Shown here: piece by piece, positions 43,119-54,742 of the stretch
Numbering within the stretch: the stretch's first letter is position 1
Layout of the letters: every line of letters starts with the position of its first letter
Assembly: GCA_949987705.1 (NCBI GenBank)
Contig: OX465281.1
Span: forward strand, 174,234,516 to 174,298,515
Reading direction: 5' to 3'
Origin: Thereva unica
Lineage: Eukaryota > Arthropoda > Insecta > Diptera > Therevidae
DNA: 64,000 nucleotides
Program-made: the position numbers and the translations under genes
Notes under the pieces: model-generated
Databases searched by the model: none
Told to the model about the DNA's origin: nothing
What the model saw: the letters and a program-made list of their open reading frames with translations, nothing else

Positions 43119-45035
43119 ATGTTAATAGAGATTCAACATGGTTTATTGGAAGTCACAAACTACCCGGGCTGCAAAAAATCAGCGGTTGTCTTTAATAATC
43201 GAGTAATAATAACGTCAGCGACGTTATTACAGCCATACTGCGAGAAGCATACATCAATATATTCAGGAAGTCAAGTGGGTTTGATTGCTAACAAGCTAAA
43301 GGAATGTCAGATTATTGATCCCAACGTAGATTCTTTTAAATTCCTGGATGAACTCAATTTTGAAGTGATTTATGATGACAGAGATCTAAGAGAAAAATCT
43401 AGAAATTTAACTCGATATAAATCACGTTTAGCATACATCTTTAACTGTCCCGAAGCCTCAGCATGCATTTTAAATATTTTTAATAAAACAAATAATTATT
43501 CGAAGAACAAAGTCGAAGATGAAAATGAACACAATATTCAAGAACTTTTAATGTCTTCCTTCATAATTTTACAACAATACAATCAAGAAACACAATATCT
43601 GCTACATTTGGAAAGCTTCATTAAACACTTCAAAACCTATATAAGGCTTGTCGAGCCTATCCATAAACTTGACGATGTTTTAACAATATCTTCTCCATTA
43701 GGGAGGGAAACATTCTATAAAACCATTAATATAGGAAGGGTTTCAAATATACTTGGGAAAGGTAACTGCATTTTCCTAATTTCAAATCCCCTAACGCTTG
43801 GCTGTGAAGGTTCCGGAGTTTTTAATAATAAACTGTAAGTAAATATTATTAAAATGCCTTAAATATCTATCATAATCATGTTATTAACAGAAAACTAATT
43901 GGGCTAATAATATGCACAACTCTTCATGAAAACAAGGAAGATATCAACTTAACTTTAGTCGCAAATTTCCAATGCGTTTTTAGAAGTTTTCTAAACCAAA
44001 TTGGAAGAAAGGATAAACCTAGTTGTCCATTTTGGAAATATTCACCACCAGCTTGTAAAATACACCCTACTTTAAAAAATTATGAATTATAAACATCATT
44101 TTTCATAGGGGAGAAAAGTTTGGTGTACATTACGAATCCTTGGTCGCAGGGTACAGGATCGTTTGTGACAATTCTGAATAAAAAGTTTATCATAACATGT
44201 TCACATGTTGTACGTGAGGTGAGTACTCTTATTTAATATGTTTTTGCGCGTCTTTTAAATTATGACTATTATTCCTTCGAAATAATACAGTACTAACGTC
44301 CAAAGACTGAAATATTTATGAAGGCCAACATGCCATAACCACTCTAGAAAATCTTGCAGCCTAAATCAAATTACTTAAAATAACCAATAAAGCGAAAAGT
44401 CATACCAAAAACCCTTATCTATTCTGACTCAGATTTTGCTCTGTTTGATTTGAATTTATGGGGCCTCGGTAGTCTAGGAGTAAGGCACCTGACTACTATC
44501 CCCAGAGGTCCCGGGTTCGATTCCCGGCGGTGCCACGGTCCTAGCCTTTCCCAATTTTCCGCCTACATAACTTTCCTTCTTTCTTCTTCCCTCTTTGCAT
44601 TCCTGATTCCTCCTGTCATAGCCTTCACTAGTTCTCTTCCCCGCCCCACAAAGCGCATGTTATCGGTTGGTTGATGAGATTCAACTCGTTTCAGGAGGCA
44701 TAACACTCCAGCGAGTTGTTCTCGATGCCCCGATGTCAGAGTCGCGAAATGGTTGGGAGTAGGTGAAATAAAAATACTGCAGCTAGGTTGTGTCAGTTCT
44801 TTCCTTCACTTCTCTCTCTATCTTCCGACTAGAGCTGCTGTTCGACATTTCAAAAATAAATACATGGTCGACAGTACAAAAGGGGCCTTCCCTAAGTCTC
44901 TAGTGTGTCACATAAAAAAAAAAGGATGTGAATCCTAAAGAATTTTATCCAGACTACTGGACACTTAAAGCCCACACAAAAAATGTGCCAATAACAATGC
45001 TTCCAACTCTTGTCCAATATCAATTATCTATATAA
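43119..45035 (+). pseudogene. TYSND1-like: TYSND1-like peroxisomal processing protease, broken at 3' end
   Basis: Exon 43119-43834, exon 43891-44054 and exon 44109-44218 join in phase through GT...AG introns of 56 and 54 bases and encode 330 residues. The N-terminal, degenerate protease half ends SPLGRETFYKTINIGRVSN and GCEGSGVFN, matching TYSND1. The second half begins WSQGTGSFVTIL and IITCSHVVRE, the catalytic His box. A fourth exon at 44360 (acceptor TTGCAG, phase correct) hits a TAA at 44381, then reads SDSDFALFDLN, the catalytic Asp region. A SINE interrupts it at about 44456; coding sense resumes at 44925 (PKEFYPDYWTLKAHTKNVPI) and stops at 45033. The Ser-containing exon is absent. TYSND1 trims peroxisomal targeting leaders. 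This copy lacks its triad and is most likely a pseudogene or gene fragment. Confidence 0.78.
44461..44923 (+). mobile_element. Full-length tRNA-derived SINE
   Basis: The head GCCTCGGTAGTCTAGGAGTA contains an A box, and GGGTTCGATTCCCGG is a B box 45 bases later, so it carries an internal pol III promoter. The body of about 380 bases ends AGTACAAAAGGGGCCTTCCC and CACATAAAAAAAAAA. A target duplication of about 9 bases with a mismatch (GATTTGAAT, GATGTGAAT) flanks it. It sits in exon 4 of the protease pseudogene. The head does not fold as a good tRNA. Confidence 0.85.
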
Positions 45036-45244
45036 AGATAATTGTAGTATCTGTCCGTGATTTCAAAATAATTGTCATTTTCAAAGCACTCGGTAGCGAC
45101 TATGGTGTCCGACTACCGGATAAAACCGAAAGACTTTTTTATAACAACTAATCAGAAAAAAACTCAGAATGGAGAATTATACACTTCTTCAAGGCGCAAT
45201 CATTCAATATGATAATACAGTTAACTTAGGGCGATCCTCATTTA

Positions 45245-45427
45245 CCTCGTTATATGCAGAATGGCACCCAGGATGTATTGTGCTATGCAAGAAAGTATGG
45301 ACGTCCCTATATATTTAGGGTTGATAGTAGAGTGCTATCTACTGGGAATTTGCCTTCAAGTGGTCATGATATCATTGCAAGAGTTTTTAGGCAAAAACTT
45401 AAAAAAAAAAATAGATCTATAGTGTAA
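45245..45427 (+). pseudogene. Helitron Rep protein fragment
   Basis: A 60-codon frame reads PRYMQNGTQDVLCYARKYGR and later HDIIARVFRQKLKKK. These two blocks are the conserved start of the helitron-like N-domain and its end segment. The segment between them, which normally holds the metal-binding motif of the relaxase, is degenerate. Just upstream GRSSFT in another frame fits the preceding residues, so a frameshift is present. It is a fragment of an autonomous Helitron joined to the protease pseudogene. Confidence 0.65.
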
Positions 45428-46596
45428 ATAGTTTATAGAATTGAAGTATTCTCTTACATAAAAAAATAGGCGATAAAAACATCCAGATCTCTAACAGATT
45501 ATTGATAGTAAGAGCGAAGACGTTAGATTTATTATATTAATAAGCGCCTGCGCCTTAAAACAAATATTTATATGTATAAGTTCTTCTTCGGAATGTAACG
45601 TTAAAAGACATTACGAAACACAGCATGACTATTTTTAACTTGAAAATAAGCCGAAAAAATTTAAATCGCGTTAAGGCTCAACAAAGAATGTTTAGTAGCG
45701 TATCTCTAACCTTAGGGTGCGCTCAGGTACATAGCATGTTTCTACCCAGTGGGATAAATTGGGAGCACTGCTCAGGGGAGCTTACTTTGAGAGCTGGGGT
45801 TTCCAACAATTTTATAGAACGTAGAAAACGGGTGATTATCTTCGTGAACATAAAGGGTGATATTAGCAGCATACTCAATGGACCGGCTCTCGTTCGATAC
45901 GGAGTACAAAAAACTTTGGAAGTGGTTAGAATTAGATGGGGGAGTATTTTGGTAAAACCACTATCGCGCTTGGATAGCATAGAGGCAATTGCTTAGGTTA
46001 GCTTATTTCCAGTCTAGAGCTATCTTTTAGGGGCCGATCCACAATGAACGCTTCAAGCTGGAAACTTCAAAGTTAGGAAAATTCTTAAGTTTGCAGTTTA
46101 CAGTGGACCAACAAGATACGGAAACAAGGCAATCTGTTTTTTAAGCGAGATAAAAAGCCCTTGAAATATAATTTTTTGAAATTAAAGTTTATGAAATTGA
46201 CGATACATAATATACATTTTAAAATTTATATTTATTTACATTTATATTGTTACCTCCTCTCCTTATTTGGTTTTTCTTCTCGGGAATATTTCTATTTTAA
46301 TATGAGAACAATAAAATATTAAATTTCTTTGTAATCATCATTTTTTCGAATGGAGATTCAACCCTGATGAAAGCAAAAGATTATTACTGAGTTTTTTCGA
46401 AAAAGTAGAGGTATCACTTCCTATATTTTTGAGCTTGCCGCTTGAAGCTCGTAGTCTGCAAGTAGTCTATTTACTACCTCTAAAATATAACCTCGAATTT
46501 AGATAGTTAGATATTTTGGATTGATTCTGTCAAATTAAAGATGATTATTTAGTACCAGAGCTAAGCATAGGGGCCTGTCTACATAAGAGTTGTTCC
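45428..46596. other. Unassigned DNA downstream of protease pseudogene
   Basis: A 123-codon + frame at 45625-45996 starts after weak context, has no recognisable domain and overlaps an 85-codon antisense frame; it is probably repeat-derived. No transposon ends were identified. Confidence 0.4.
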
Positions 46597-46711
46597 CAGG
46601 GCCGGTGCGTGGTTGTTTTGCGCCCGATGCAGTAGGAAAATTTGCGCCCCATCAGCTAAACATTTAATAAGAAGATTCTTTCATCTGGATCGCAAGGACG
46701 GGAAATACATA

Positions 46712-46985
46712 TGTGACGCGATCCGAGAAAAGGGAGCTACTATCCAAAAAGAAAACTTTACAGGAGAAGCGATTGAAAGAAAGACGGAGGAGAGCGAAAA
46801 CGCTGAGCTGCCACTTGAAATACTTTTGAAGACACATTTGTAAATATTTATTGCTCAGAAAGTAATTGGAATAAATTAATTCTGATTTCACAGAATTAAA
46901 GAGGAGATTCAAAACCTTAAGAATCACTCATAATCCGAAAATCGATTTTTTGGACAGTAAGTCCCTTTTCTCGGATCGCGTCGCA
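46712..46985. mobile_element. TA-flanked MITE, 274 bp
   Basis: TGTGACGCGATCCGAGAAAA and its complement form ends of about 36 bases with few mismatches, bordered by TA on both sides (46710-46711 and 46986-46987). This suggests mobilisation by a Tc1/mariner transposase. Confidence 0.75.
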
Positions 46986-47849
46986 TATGACACTTCTAAT
47001 TTGCTAACAGTTTGCTTCTTTTTTTTTAATAAATTCCTGAAAGGAAACAATATTTCCTAAATCTTGCAAAAATCCTTTTGTGGAATTTAAAATATAATAG
47101 CCTTAAAATTTCTGACCATTGCTGAGCTTCCTTAGACATTTCTTTTTGCAACGTAGAATCTACTGTTTTATTCACCTTGAATGTTAATTCTATTTCTTTC
47201 CGACACATAAAATTTTTCATATTGGTAAAATTTTGCCACCTTTTTTTATTCGTCTTCCCATATGACTCCAATCAGTATATCACGAACAACAAAGTAAACC
47301 GCTTTCTTTTAGTTTTGAAAAAGTTTACAAAAAACACAAAAGTTAGAGTTTATTAAATTTAATAAACCAACTAAAATCGAATAACTAATTTACCACTGTT
47401 ATTTACCATTACTGTTATTCCTTGGATCTATCGTAGGCAGGGAAATATTTTGAGTATTAACCTAACCTAACTGATGTAGTTGAATCAGAATACTTTTTAT
47501 TACAATTATCTAAAAACTTACGTTTTTGTAATATATTCTTCATTATATTTGAAATTTAAAATTGCACCATAATAAATCGCATAACATAAAAAAATCGTTA
47601 GAGAGCAAGGTAAACAAACAGAAGAGAGCATTTAAAGAAGTATTCTCGCCCCAAGATATTTTGCTCTCATTTCGTTCATTTACTTCTTTTACGATACTTG
47701 GAACAAAATTTAAAAGTGCTCCAACCGCGCCCTGCAGTTTATATCAATCACTGTAAACAACAACAACAATGCGCAATACAGAGGCATCGGAACAAAATTT
47801 TTTCTTTGATATGGTGCATTTTACAAAATTTTCAAAAAGTGCTCCAGCG

Positions 47850-49180
47850 CACAGTGGGCTCGAGCTCGACAAAAGGTGCGCATACAGTAAAAAACTTAAT
47901 TTCGATTTTGTCTGGTTCTAATGTCGAATTCTTTAAGACCAGTTATTATGAAGATCAGAAATTGTCACATCAATGTCATTTGACTATGGTGTGATGTGTA
48001 AAATTAACGTCAATTCTATAGTTTTTAATTTTTTCGTTTTTTCTTATTTTTGAAAATTCGAAAAAATACTGTATCTTTTGTATGCAATGATGTGCGGTAA
48101 TGATTTTTTGAGGAAAATAAAGGTCTATCTTTGCTTTATAATCCCATAAAGTTTCATGAGCCAATATTTGCATGGATATAATTGGCTGCATTATACTGAT
48201 TAGTGTAAACAAAAATGTTTTTTTACAACTAAAAAGATCAGAATTTTTTTGTGCCGTGGAGTGCAGCGATGAAATTTATACGAAAAAAAAGTTCAAACAT
48301 TCAAAAACATGTCATCAAATTTCCAGCTGCAAAAACCTGCAAGTTTGGCCTTGGTGGAGGTCCAAACATTTTCATTTTTATAAAATAACGAAAATCCAAT
48401 ATTCATACTTTTTGTTTCTGGTAAAATATAATATTCCAACGTGTTAAAAGGAAAGTGTATACGTATTGAAATGCTTTTTTATTGCACCATATATGATTTT
48501 TCATCTACTAAGTTACCGTCTGTCGGTAGTGTTCACAGTTTCATCCCTTGCTTTTGATGTCAGCAGTCTCTTGAAAAATTCGGTTGAGATTGAGAATAGT
48601 GATAGTGAGGAGGAAATATAAAACAAGTCTCGTACTAACGAAAGTACAAATTTCACTATTTTAACTGAAATTTTAGAATTACTATTAAAACTTTCAAATG
48701 ATCCAAAAAGAACACTTTGATCGTTAATATATTGTCTTCTTACTTGTTAATTTATAGATCGAACAGTTTATTACATATTGCTGGATATAGAATAAAAAAA
48801 TTATTTACTATATTGTTGTTTTTCTTTAAAATTTAGAACCAATATAGCTTGAAAACCCTGTATAAACATACCAAATGGCTTCAAGTAATGAAATTTAACA
48901 GAACTCGGCAGTGGCTCCACCTATAATTGTTCAAAATTTGTTTTTGACCTCAAATTTGGAATCAGCGACCTCAAAAACCTATCAAACAGCACAATATATT
49001 TAAATTAATATAAAAAATCGACGGTGGCGCCACCTATAATTGGTTAAAACACGTTTTTGACCTCAAATTCGAAATCAGCGACCTCAAAAACATAAAGAAG
49101 TGTTTGTATAGCAATTTTAGTATGATTTCTGCTTTCGTAAATGCGTATGCGAGCGTTTTGCCAAGTTTGAGCCCACTGTG
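47850..49180. mobile_element. Inverted-repeat element with CACAGTGGGCTC ends
   Basis: CACAGTGGGCTCGAGCT at the left and the complement of GTTTGAGCCCACTGTG at the right are terminal repeats of about 17 bases. No target duplication is clear. The interior is AT-rich, with a 48907-49105 internal duplication and no recognised gene. Confidence 0.55.
48907..49105 (+). repeat. Internal duplication with ATCAGCGACCTCAAAAAC
   Basis: Two blocks of about 85 bases share GGC-CCACCTATAATTG, TTTTTGACCTCAAATT and AATCAGCGACCTCAAAAAC. The GATCAGCGACCCC motif of the foldback family is similar. Confidence 0.7.
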
Positions 49181-50033
49181 CCGCGTCGTGAAAATGAAAT
49201 TATTTTGTGTTTCGTCTCGCTCATTCTACTGCTCAATTGGATATTTACATCTCATGTTCAAATTTGAGAGCCACAGTTGATTTTTCTCTCATTTGGTAGA
49301 TGTTTCTTCTGAAATTTTTACTTTTGCCTCTCTTGCTTCACTTTTTGGGAAGAATCATTTACCTAGTTTATAGCTACTCCAAAAATAATTCGAATTATGG
49401 ATCATCCAAAATTTTTTACCCTATAAACGAGGTAAATCGAATTATGGCTTAAACCGAAATTTTTCGGCTTACGCCATAGTTATAAGAATGTATTTCTACC
49501 CGTTTATACGCTAATTCGACATTTTGACGTAATTTTGAGTTAAGTCGATTTAATTTTTCTGCTATAAACTCGGTAATTGAATTGAGCAGAAATTATATGA
49601 AAATCTCGAAGCAAATATCTCGGGTAACTTCATGTCAATTTTCCCCGCTTTTTCTCGCATGAGATAGTACTGAGAAAGAATTTTCTTCTTAAGAATTTGT
49701 GTAAGTTCATGTAATTAAATTTTTGTCTTTCAATTATTTAATTTTTTTAAATCTTCTGAACTAGCGCCCTCGTTCAATGGCGCCCGGTGCGAGTGCTCCA
49801 TTCGCACCTATGAAAGCGCCGCCCCTGGTTGTTCCCTTCTAGGCTACACCCATGTTAGGCTCACTTGGGAATCAAAAACCGACCGTTAAGTATTTGTATT
49901 TAATGCTCTGAATAAACTTATTCTTACCATAGATTTTGAAAAAATAAATTGACTACATACTTTTTTGGAATTCAATCTTTTTAAGGGTCCGAATCATATT
50001 TTAGCCCCAGGCCCGCAAGGATACCTGGCCGGC

Positions 50034-50190
50034 CTGGGAAGACCTATAATAACGTGAAGGGAAACCCCTCCGTAACAACTGAGAAATCCAGACGGAGCTG
50101 AGAGCTGTCGCACAAAACAGAGTCCGCCAGAGGACAATTGCTTCCGTCCTATGTTTCATGAGGGATTCAAGGAGCAGAACTAACTAACTA
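50034..50190 (+). pseudogene. LINE reverse-transcriptase tail remnant
   Basis: Frames read LGRPIITWR and, after a shift, ELRAVAQNRVRQRTIASVLC, the same family and region as 25680-25990 in the opposite orientation. Too short for an element call. Confidence 0.65.
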
Positions 50191-50489
50191 AGTAAGGAAG
50201 GCCCATACGGAGTTCAAACTACTTAGTGCGGATCAATGATCGGTTGGTCGCTTGCAGAAGGAGGTTGTGGATCGGGAGCGTATGCTTTGGTTGGAACAAG
50301 AGATACGTCCGCCCTCGAATCTATCAGAAAGACGATGCGGTAATTGGAATTGCAGACGGCTGGTCTTGCTCATAGTCGTTGCGATCCTCTATGCTTTAGT
50401 TTTTACTAGTGGCGGTTTCTCTTGAATTGACGTACGGATGAATATACTTGCGTGAGTTACATTAGCTGCTTCGGTAAATCGTTCCCCAG
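50191..50489. other. Spacer before the composite hAT-type element
   Basis: No recognised gene or repeat; a faint LINE-like tail may continue from the preceding remnant. Confidence 0.35.
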
Positions 50490-50699
50490 CAGGGATCGAA
50501 AATAACTGTTATATTTGTATTTTTGACTTAAAAAATCAAATAGTAAGTGTTGTCTGATCTGCATAAAATTTGTACTGGATACTCAGAATAACGAGTTCTA
50601 CGCTGTGGTGGGGTTACTTTTAAATTGTATACTTTTATTATACTTTTACTTTTATTTAATAGTTAATATAAATTTTAATGTTTTTAATTAAAAATAACA

Positions 50700-52570
50700 G
50701 TCTTGCATAAAAGTCTTTTAAAGGTTTTTATTTTTTCAGTTTTTCTATAAATGTCTTTGAAGACTTTTATTTTTAAAATATAAAAATAAAAGTCTTTTGC
50801 TGAAAACAGATAAATAGTCCATTAAAAACGTTAAGAAAATCGAACCCTAATGGTCTTTGGGACCGCTGATCACGAAAATCGGAGTCCCGCGGTCCTAAAA
50901 CATGGGCGTCACCCTTAAAAATTTAAAAAACACCTCTTTTTGGGGGGTTTTTGCGATTATTTCAATAATAATGAAAACTAATGCACTGAAATACACTTTT
51001 TTTAATATTTATATGCGAAGGTGGTTGATTTGTACTAAATCAAGGCGAACTTTATGATAAGGGGTGATCCTAAAGGGTTGAAACCACCCCTAAATCGGCT
51101 ACAAATAGAAAAAATGTAATTTTTTTTTCAAGTTTATGCTTCTAATTCGATTGTGGGCGTACTGTCAAACAAAAAAAATTATTTTCAACCTTTAAAGGAT
51201 TAAAACTACCCCTACAAATATAAAAATCAACTTTATATAAGAAAAATTGCAAAAATTTTTGTATTTTGCTTTTTGCTTGAAATTTGGTTCAATAGGTATT
51301 ATCAGCCAAAAATTTATTATTTTCAACAAAATTGGTAAAACTACCCCTACATTAAAATTGTAATTGAAAAAATTTGAAATTTATTGTTTTGCATTATAAT
51401 TTTACTTTACATTTTTAATCATTAAAACATTTGGAAAATTTCACTTTAAACCCCTTTTTAAAGGGGTTAAACCACCGCTAAACCGAAATAAAATAAAAAT
51501 TACATTGAGAAATATTTCTTTTCGTGGAATCTTTAAATAAAGTCAAAATGCAGGGTAAAAACGACAATCACACAATAATTGGGAAATATATACCCTAATT
51601 TATTTGAGGTACTTCTGAATCATGGGGTGTTCCGTTTTTTTACAATGACATTTAGGCAGATATTTTCACTTCTGTTGTTGACATTTTTTTCCTTATTTAT
51701 TTTTGCCCCAGAGGATTTTCTTCAAAAAAATTCATTAAAAATATTTAAATTGCAATCTACCAAAAGATTTTTTTTTTTTCAATTTATTTGGGTTCTTCTT
51801 AAAGGAGTTAAACCACCCCTAAGATTTAACTCCTTTAAGAAAAGGGTTAAAATAAATTTTCCAAATGTTTTTATAATATGTCATTAAAAATAAAATAAAT
51901 AAATTTTTATGCAAAACAATAAATTTCAATTTTTTTCAATTACAATTTAAATGCAGGGGTAGTTTTACTCCCTTAAGGGCTGAAAATAATAAATTTATGG
52001 CTGATAATACCAAACCAAATTTCAAGCAAAAGGCAAAAAACAAAAATTTTTTTATATAAAGTTGATTTTTATAATTCTAGGGGTATTTTTAACCCCTTGA
52101 GGGTTGAAAATAATTTCGTTTTTTTGACAGTTCGCCCACAATCGAATTTGAAATTTTTTTTTACAATTTTTTCTATTTGTAGCCGATTTAGGGGTGGTTT
52201 CAACCCTTTAGGATCACCCCTTATCATAAAGTACGCCTTGATTTAGTACTAGTACAAATCAACCACCTTCGCATATAAATATCAAAAAAGTGTATTTCAT
52301 TGCATTAGTTTTCATTATTATTGAAATAATTGCAAAAACCCCCTAAAAAGGGGTGTTTTTTAAATTTTTAAGAGTGACGCCCATGTTTTAGGACCGCGGG
52401 ACTCCGATTTTTGTGATCAGCGACCCCAAAGACCTTTAGAGTTTTGAATTGACTATTTATCTGTTTTCAGCAAAAAACTTTTATTTTTATATTTTAAAAA
52501 TAAAAGTTTTCAGACTTTTATAGAAAAACTGGAAAAATAAAAATCTTAAAAAGACTTTTATGCCACACAG
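50700..52570. repeat. 1.9-kb palindromic foldback element, copy B
   Basis: The left half (50700-51480) is the reverse complement of the right half (51830-52570) with scattered mismatches. The core arms begin TAGTCCATT at 50815 and end at 52455; an outer AAAATAAAAGTCTTTT region extends the symmetry. Arms carry GGTCTTTGGGACCGCTGATC and CCGCGGTCCTAAAACATGGG. Multiple CCCCTA and TAGGGG motifs mark inner boundaries. No coding. Confidence 0.85.
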
Positions 52571-52697
52571 AAAAAAATAAAAGTCTTATTTTTGATTTTA
52601 AAAAAAAAGTTAAAAGTTATTTTTGATTTTAAAAATAAAAGTCCATTTTAATTATTATTTCGAACAGAAAAAAACAAATATCTTTAATAACAGTTAA

Positions 52698-53190
52698 TTG
52701 CTCAAGTTAATTGATGACGACACCACCTGCTCCACCATCGACCCCCTGAGCCACCGTAGGAATGTAGCAGCACTGACAAAATTTTATCGCTACTACCACA
52801 GTGACTGTTCCTCCGAGTTAAACGCTCTCCTGCCTCCACGGCAATCTTATACCCGCAACACCAGATTAGCCCACTCGTCTCATTCCCTTCACCTGCAACT
52901 ACCCTTTTCACGCACTCAACAAGATATGAATTCGTTTGTTAATAGAACAACTCGGCTGTGGAATAACCTTTCGCAGTCAGTATTTCCGAACTCCTACAAC
53001 ATCCAAGAGTTCAAACGCAGGGTTCATCACCACCTTCTTCAATACCCCCACCTTTTAATCCTTAACCTATGCCCCCCCTCATCCCTCCCCCGTACTAAGC
53101 TTACTGCTAGACATTGCACCATGACGTGACAAATGACATGACGGACTAGTAGTACAAAGGGTGACTCCTGAGCTTAGCACTGCCACATAA
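52698..53190 (+). pseudogene. LINE ORF2 C-terminus and 3' UTR
   Basis: The frame to 53129 reads AALTKFYRYYHSDCSSELN, then RTTRLWNNLSQSVFP and NIQEFKRRVHHHLL, the conserved end of RT proteins of insect I/Jockey-like LINEs. It continues into a tail with TAGTAGTACAAAGGGTG and CACATAAAAAAAAAAA. The tail closely resembles that of the SINE family in this window, so this LINE is the likely partner that mobilises it. A second copy lies at 63650-64000. Confidence 0.8.
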
Positions 53191-53718
53191 AAAAAAAAAG
53201 ATTTAAAATAATTATAGACCGGGCGCTGGAGGTAGTTGAGTATGCAAAATATGAGGACCGCAATTTTTGGGTCCAATTTTTTTTACACCCTTTTTTTGTT
53301 GGCCCCTCTACAGCTCAGGGGGGCCGCTTTTTGACGATGGATTATGATGAATCACTGCAAAATAAGTCGAAAATATGAGATAAAATTTTTCGATATCACG
53401 CTTAGTTTTCGAGATATCGACACTTGAAGTTGACGTTTTGAGGTATTTTCCCCAAGTTTGTAGTTATATAACAGCTACCACATCCATGGTGCTGATATGT
53501 TAATTATGAATTTGAATGAATCACCCCTAAATAAAACGAAAATGTAAAATAATTTTTTTCGATATCTCGCTTCGTTTTTGAGATATCGACACTTGAAGTT
53601 TTAGGTATTTTCAAAAACATGTTACAGCGTTAATCGTTTTCAAAAAATACTAATAGCTCAGGGTGGGGGCTGGAGCGATACAAAATGTGAAGACCGCGTT
53701 TTATCAATTGTTTTGATC

Positions 53719-54187
53719 TTTTTTTTTTTTTTTTTTTTTTTTTATGTGACAGACTAGAGGCTTAGGGAAAGTCCCTTTGTACTGTCGACAATCTATTTTT
53801 TTTGGTATAGAGTGAATGTCGAACAGCAGCTCTAGCCGGAAGATAGAGAGAAGAGAAGGAAGTAACTGTCACAACCTAGCCGCGATATTTTATTCCACCT
53901 ACTCACAACCATTTCGCGACTCTGACATCGGGGCGTCGAGAACAACTCGCTGGAGTGTTATGCCTCCTGAAACGAGTTGAATCTCATCAACCAACCGATG
54001 GCATGCGCTTGGTGGAGCGGGGAAGGACTAAGGAAGGCTATGACAGGGGAATCAGGAAAGTAAAGAGGGAAGAAGAAAGAAGGAAAGTTAGGTGGGAAAG
54101 GCGAAGGACCGTGGCACCACCGGGATTCGAACCCGGGACCTCTGGGGATAGCAGTCAGGCGCCTTACCTCTAGACTACCGAGGCCCC
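53719..54187 (-). mobile_element. Full-length tRNA-derived SINE in palindrome arm
   Basis: Same family as 44461-44923, inverted. The T run at 53719-53743 is its poly(A) tail, and the head is at 54187 (complement GGGGCCTCGGTAGTCTAGAG), with B box GGGTTCGAATCC. The opposite arm at about 54865-54880 is uninterrupted (CTTTCTCAGATCAAAAC), so it shows the empty site. At most two bases are duplicated. Confidence 0.88.
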
Positions 54188-54478
54188 CTGAGAAAGGTTT
54201 ACAGATTATAATTCTTGATGTTGCCAGAAGCTTCACTGGTCCATTTTTTTATACCCCCTCCGCTTAGATATCCAAAAATCGATAAAGAAAATCCTTTAAA
54301 GCAATTTTAATGATTGTTTCAGTGTCTATATGAAGTTTTTAGTCATGATTAAAGGTAATACTAGCTAAATAAATGAAATAATACCCACAAATAATTAACA
54401 AAAAAGTAAAAAATATAAGTACATTTTTTTTAAACGAAAGCAAATTTTAACATAAATGTACGACAAAAATATAAATAA

Positions 54479-54742
54479 TCATCCTTGTTTATTTTGACAA
54501 TCATTATTAATACATTTGCACAACAAAATACAATTTAATTGAGATCTTTTACAGCTACAAGCCATTGTTCGACATTCCGATGCACATTTACAGGGCTGAA
54601 TCAAAAACTTTGGCAAATGTTGCTTCGTCATTTGTCGTGGGTACAAGTTACCATTTTTATTTTCATAGCCAAATAAGGTATAATCAATCGGCTGAAATTG
54701 GGTTTGATCAGCATGAATCCAAACATATGTTTGTGCCGTAGC
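54479..54742 (-). pseudogene. Cysteine-rich CXC-like C-terminal coding fragment
   Basis: An 87-codon open frame without a leading Met reads QFQPIDYTLFGYENKNGNLY, then LPKFLIQPCKCASECRTMAC and SCKRSQLNCILLCKCINNDC. The spacing C-X-C-X3-C-X4-C-X-C-X5-C-X4-C-X-C-X5-C resembles the Cys-rich tails of some uncharacterised insect and cnidarian transposon-associated proteins and loosely the CXC (tesmin-like) fold. It is bounded on its upstream side by the palindrome arm, where a stop directly precedes it. It may be a captured 3' exon or the remaining part of the element's own protein. Function unknown. Confidence 0.55.

Larger units (their letters stand above)
46597..49827. mobile_element. hAT-type element, 3.2 kb, no transposase seen
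   Basis: The ends CAGGGCCGGTGCG and CGCCGCCCCTG (complement CAGGGGCGGCG) are flanked by the exact 8-base duplication GTTGTTCC (46589-46596 and 49828-49835). The interior has only short frames and none resembles a hAT transposase. It includes a TA-flanked MITE (46712-46985) and another inverted-repeat element (47850-49180). TIRs are short and imperfect, but the 8-base duplication makes the call firm. Confidence 0.75.

Noticed and set aside
44055..44108. Protein ending at the TAA at 44092 in the protease gene
   Set aside because: A GTAAAA donor at 44055 and an acceptor at 44108 restore the frame into the next conserved exon, so the stop is intronic.
44461..44545. tRNA gene (A and B boxes present)
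   Set aside because: It heads a SINE with a poly(A) end and a target duplication, occurs again at 53719-54187, and does not fold as a clean cloverleaf.
45625..45996. 123-codon frame as a gene
   Set aside because: No known domain, no plausible promoter or splice context, and an equally open antisense frame.
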